This document shows, one piece after another, positions 5,480-6,037 of a stretch of DNA of 6,037 nt. The stretch comes from an uncultured Lysobacterales bacterium. GTDB lineage: Bacteria; Pseudomonadota; Gammaproteobacteria; Xanthomonadales; SZUA-36. A model generated the notes under the pieces. That model made no database searches, was not told where the DNA came from, and worked only from the letters and a program-made list of their open reading frames with translations. Within the stretch, counting starts at the first letter, position 1; every line of letters starts with the position of its first letter. Where the stretch lies: positions 1 to 6,037 of the forward strand of contig CALKKN010000136.1 in NCBI GenBank assembly GCA_937995275.1. Direction: 5' to 3'. A program made the translations under genes and the position numbers.

Positions 5480-5513
5480 CAGTTCAGTCCGGGTGTCATC
5501 CCGGAAACAACTG
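5480..5513 (+). other. Leader hairpin upstream of the repeat-protein gene
   Basis: TCCGGG (5488-5493) pairs with CCCGGA (5500-5505) around a six-base loop. Outside a small internal loop, CAGTT (5480-5484) pairs with AACTG (5509-5513). The two-part stem lies within the predicted long leader. No known riboswitch motif is recognised. It could steer RNA stability or translation, or be part of a binding site. Confidence 0.4.
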
Positions 5514-5598
5514 CAGAAATTCGAAATTAAAATCAACAAAGTCCCTTGTGTCATCACTTTCACGGAACGAAATTGGGCAATGAAAAGGAGTTCAGGAC

Positions 5599-6037
5599 AT
5601 GAATAGACTGTCATTATTGTTATTGGCGCTTGGCAGCATGCTAACCGCGCCCGCAGTGTATGCGCAGATCCACACCGGAAATCTTTCGCTCAACTCACAG
5701 GCTGAGGTGAATGCCTTCGCCGAGTCCGCAGTCACCGAAATCACGGGCTCTCTGACAATCAGCGGTAGCGACATCGTTAATCTCAGCCCGTTATCTCTTC
5801 TCACCCGAGTGGGGACCTATCTGTCGATCAGCGATAACACGGCGCTAACCAACGTGGATGGATTCCAGAACCTCACGGAAGTCGGGTGGGGAATTTACGT
5901 ATGGGAGAACACCGACCTGGTCAGTTTTTCCGGCTTTGATGCGTTGCTGCACACAGGAGACAATATCGACTTCTGGTTTAACGATTCACTGGTCACTGTT
6001 TCAGGGTTTGGCTCGCTTCAAAGTGTCGGTTGGTCCC
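5599..6037 (+). CDS. Secreted leucine-rich (receptor-L-domain-like) repeat protein, 3' end beyond the right edge
   Basis: The frame opens at ATG 5599 with AAGGAG (5585-5590) eight bases upstream and runs to the window edge, giving 146 residues with no stop. Residues 1-22 form a signal peptide (MNRLSLLLLALG... ending VYA), so the product is exported. From about residue 55 there are repeats of about 24 residues: LTISGSDIVNLSPLSLLTRVG, LSISDNTALTNVDGFQNLTEVG, IYVWENTDLVSFSGFDALLHTG, then IDFWFNDSLVTVSGFGSLQSVG. The pattern L-x-I-x-x-N-x-x-L-x-x-V-x-G-F-x-x-L-x-x-V-G is that of bacterial receptor-L-domain-like leucine-rich solenoids, often found in surface or secreted proteins. A binding or adhesive role is inferred; no catalytic motif is visible. 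GC is about 54% by hand count, below the left part of the window, suggesting an accessory or transferred gene. It has its own promoter and long leader. The C-terminus, including any anchoring or sorting domain, is not visible. Confidence 0.82.
   Translation, partial: MNRLSLLLLALGSMLTAPAVYAQIHTGNLSLNSQAEVNAFAESAVTEITGSLTISGSDIVNLSPLSLLTRVGTYLSISDNTALTNVDGFQNLTEVGWGIYVWENTDLVSFSGFDALLHTGDNIDFWFNDSLVTVSGFGSLQSVGWS

Larger units (their letters stand above)
5073..5598. other. Intergenic regulatory region between modA and the repeat-protein gene
   Basis: I see no credible gene in this stretch of about 526 bp; short open frames have no family resemblance and no ribosome-binding site. The mod-proximal part (5073-5260) is GC-rich and holds a possible -10 element and a REP-like hairpin. 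Positions 5260-5390 show nothing I can name. From about 5390 the DNA becomes AT-richer (38% GC by count over 5521-5580) and holds phased repeats, a promoter, a long inverted repeat and a leader hairpin, all apparently serving the plus-strand gene at 5599. The genes on either side are divergent, so the region may regulate both. Confidence 0.7.

Noticed and set aside
5580..5606. Eight-codon ORF (ATG at 5580) overlapping the start of the repeat-protein gene, possible leader peptide
   Set aside because: It has no ribosome-binding site of its own and its codons consist largely of the real gene's Shine-Dalgarno and start region.
5592..5804. 70-codon minus-strand open frame opposite the repeat protein
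   Set aside because: The plus-strand gene has a signal peptide, repeats and a strong ribosome-binding site; this is its shadow.

Overview
The window looks like chromosomal DNA from a GC-rich proteobacterium, most likely a gammaproteobacterium. This is inferred from the gene families: a DUF502 membrane protein, a YbaY-like lipoprotein, a DUF4404 protein, a glycine-zipper lipoprotein and a classic modABC operon. High GC through most of the window (about 75% in the modC lines I counted) and a REP-like palindrome fit with this. I cannot assign a genus. No rRNA, tRNA, CRISPR array, transposase or integrase is visible.

Layout from left to right. Positions 1-898 (minus strand) hold a two-gene unit: a DUF502 inner-membrane protein followed, 17 bp later, by a YbaY-like lipoprotein that runs off the left edge. 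A divergent intergenic region (899-1009) carries a good sigma70-type promoter for a small plus-strand glycine-zipper lipoprotein (1010-1369), and a 14-bp perfect palindrome. That lipoprotein gene converges, with 4 bp between stop codons, on a long minus-strand block running from about 5072 down to 1374. In transcription order the block is modA (periplasmic molybdate-binding protein), modB (permease), modC (ATPase), then after 80-90 bp a DUF4404 coiled-coil protein, then a secreted alpha/beta-hydrolase. The mod genes overlap each other (11 bp and 4 bp), so they are almost certainly translationally coupled. They make a complete high-affinity molybdate (or tungstate) importer. DUF4404 and the hydrolase may be read through from modC or have their own promoter; I found no convincing terminator or promoter between them.

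Positions 5073-5598 form a non-coding region of about 526 bp with falling GC. It holds a REP-like hairpin with a GCGAAGC core, 11-bp-phased direct repeats that resemble a Pho box on the minus strand, a consensus-like plus-strand promoter (TTGACA, 17 bp, GAAAAT), a long inverted repeat centred on the predicted transcription start, and a leader hairpin. This regulated-looking leader precedes a plus-strand gene (5599 to the right edge) for a secreted protein with a signal peptide and about four 24-residue leucine-rich, receptor-L-domain-like repeats. That gene is near 54% GC by hand count, clearly lower than the left part, which suggests an accessory or recently acquired locus. It is cut by the window edge.

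Most of the window is ordinary housekeeping and transport. The most interesting part is the regulatory architecture at 5390-5513 together with the truncated repeat protein that it appears to control.
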